A stretch of DNA of 64,000 nt, from contig VTPC01001013.1 of NCBI GenBank assembly GCA_011009095.1, positions 124,001-188,000 on the forward strand, given 5' to 3'. This document shows positions 63,098 to 64,000 of this stretch, one piece after another (the first letter of the stretch is position 1; each line of letters opens with the position of its first letter). The position numbers and the translations under genes are program-made. The stretch is from Ignelater luminosus. Lineage: Eukaryota; Arthropoda; Insecta; Coleoptera; Elateridae. A model generated the notes under the pieces. That model searched no databases. It worked only from the letters and a program-made list of their open reading frames with translations, and was not told the origin of the DNA.

Positions 63098-64000
63098 GAC
63101 TATAATAATCACCCACTTGTTTAAATGCCTCTATTTTATACTTTTTCCACGCAAGGCCGCCTACTGGCTAGTCCAGTGCAATTTATTGATTGAATCTGTG
63201 TCGCTGCTTTCGTATGTTATTATGAAAACATATCCTTTAAAGTTTTATTTGTAAACTTGGAAAAAGACCGTAACAAACAATTTTTTAAGAGTCTTCGACT
63301 GATATAATAAGCTTCAGTATAGATAAATAATTAAGCAGTTTGAAAGTGAAGCGAGGAAAAACTAGACGTCTGTTTTTTTGTGTACCTGTTAATATAAATG
63401 AATAAATCCATCAAAATCTCAAAACCTATTTTAATATGAAATTCAGAATATGTTTTGCCCTGCGGTATGGAAAATTGAAAACGGAATTATTTACTTTCGA
63501 AATTTTTAAAATGAGTTTACAAATTAAGAATTTCTTAAATTGCTTAATTACATTTTATTTTGCAGATTGAAACTAATTGAAAATATTGATGAATCTTGTT
63601 TAACAATATTTAAGTATACTACCTAATTGCAAGCATCGTGTGTAGGAGTATTGTAAAGACAATTATTACGCTTTGTGATTTTTTCGATATAAATAAGTGA
63701 TATCACTGAAACCATCATAATCGTCCGCACTAATTATTTATTTAATAAGAGACATCTCCATGCACTTGGAAAAAGCGCGCACATTTAACACTGAGTGAAT
63801 GGGGCGACTTTCTTCTTTGAATTAGAACGATTAAGAGTAAGTGTTCTTCAGATGACGCCAATTAATAATTGATTACACTTAATTCGTTGAATATTAGAAT
63901 ATTAGGACATGTTAATTCATAACGTAATCGTAAAATCAATTCGTTTCTATAAACTATATTTACTTACTAAAACACGTGCGTCTATACAAAACTTCATGTT
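63098..64000. other. Right flank, no gene seen
   Basis: AT-rich DNA beyond the mariner element with no recognisable open frame, repeat end or RNA gene. Confidence 0.5.

Noticed and set aside
1-64000. LTR retroelements, Polintons or other viral fossils
   Set aside because: No long direct terminal repeats, capsid, envelope or integrase motifs were recognised anywhere in the window.

Overview
This 64 kb window is AT-rich nuclear DNA from an arthropod, almost certainly an insect. Genes are split by short GT..AG introns, intergenic and intronic DNA is littered with small DNA transposons (mariner/Tc1, hAT-like, Harbinger-like), and the predicted proteins are of insect type, including a YGAP-repeat structural protein. 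The order of insect cannot be fixed from the sequence alone. No CRISPR array, rRNA, convincing functional tRNA, LTR element or viral fossil was seen.

Layout. (1) 1-5153: probable promoter and leader of the first gene (NRF-1/Ewg-type site near 300), two tRNA-derived SINE copies and degraded repeats. (2) 5154-6967, plus: a two-exon gene for a 526-residue nuclear-looking protein with a Cys-containing conserved block and a Gln-rich tail; the block resembles the N-terminal part of a transposase family. (3) about 8223-22291, plus: a Dbs/MCF2L-type Rho guanine-nucleotide exchange factor (Sec14-like, spectrin, DH, PH, SH3), with a 6.4 kb repeat-filled intron before the SH3 exons. (4) 26260-30669, plus: a complete 13-exon 26S proteasome subunit Rpn1/PSMD2, 891 residues. 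(5) 35711-42506, minus: an RGS7-type G-protein regulator (DEP, DHEX, GGL, RGS), convergent with Rpn1. (6) 42507-48137: gene-poor, with several MITEs. (7) 48138-52097, minus: a YGAP/YGTP-repeat structural protein (resilin- or adhesive-like). (8) 52098-64000: gene-poor, with a Tc1 remnant, a tandem-repeat array of about 1.1 kb, and a nearly intact irritans-type mariner element.

The genes are ordinary single animal genes with no operon logic. Rpn1 is housekeeping; the Rho-GEF and RGS7 are signalling genes; the YGAP protein is probably extracellular. The most unusual items are the possible transposase-derived gene at 5154-6967, a Harbinger-like mini-element with a short open frame inside an RGS7 intron, a hAT-type MITE with a perfect 8-bp target duplication, a composite fold-back element at 40209-41352, and the 60.5-61.6 kb tandem array. 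I found no convincing new multi-gene system.
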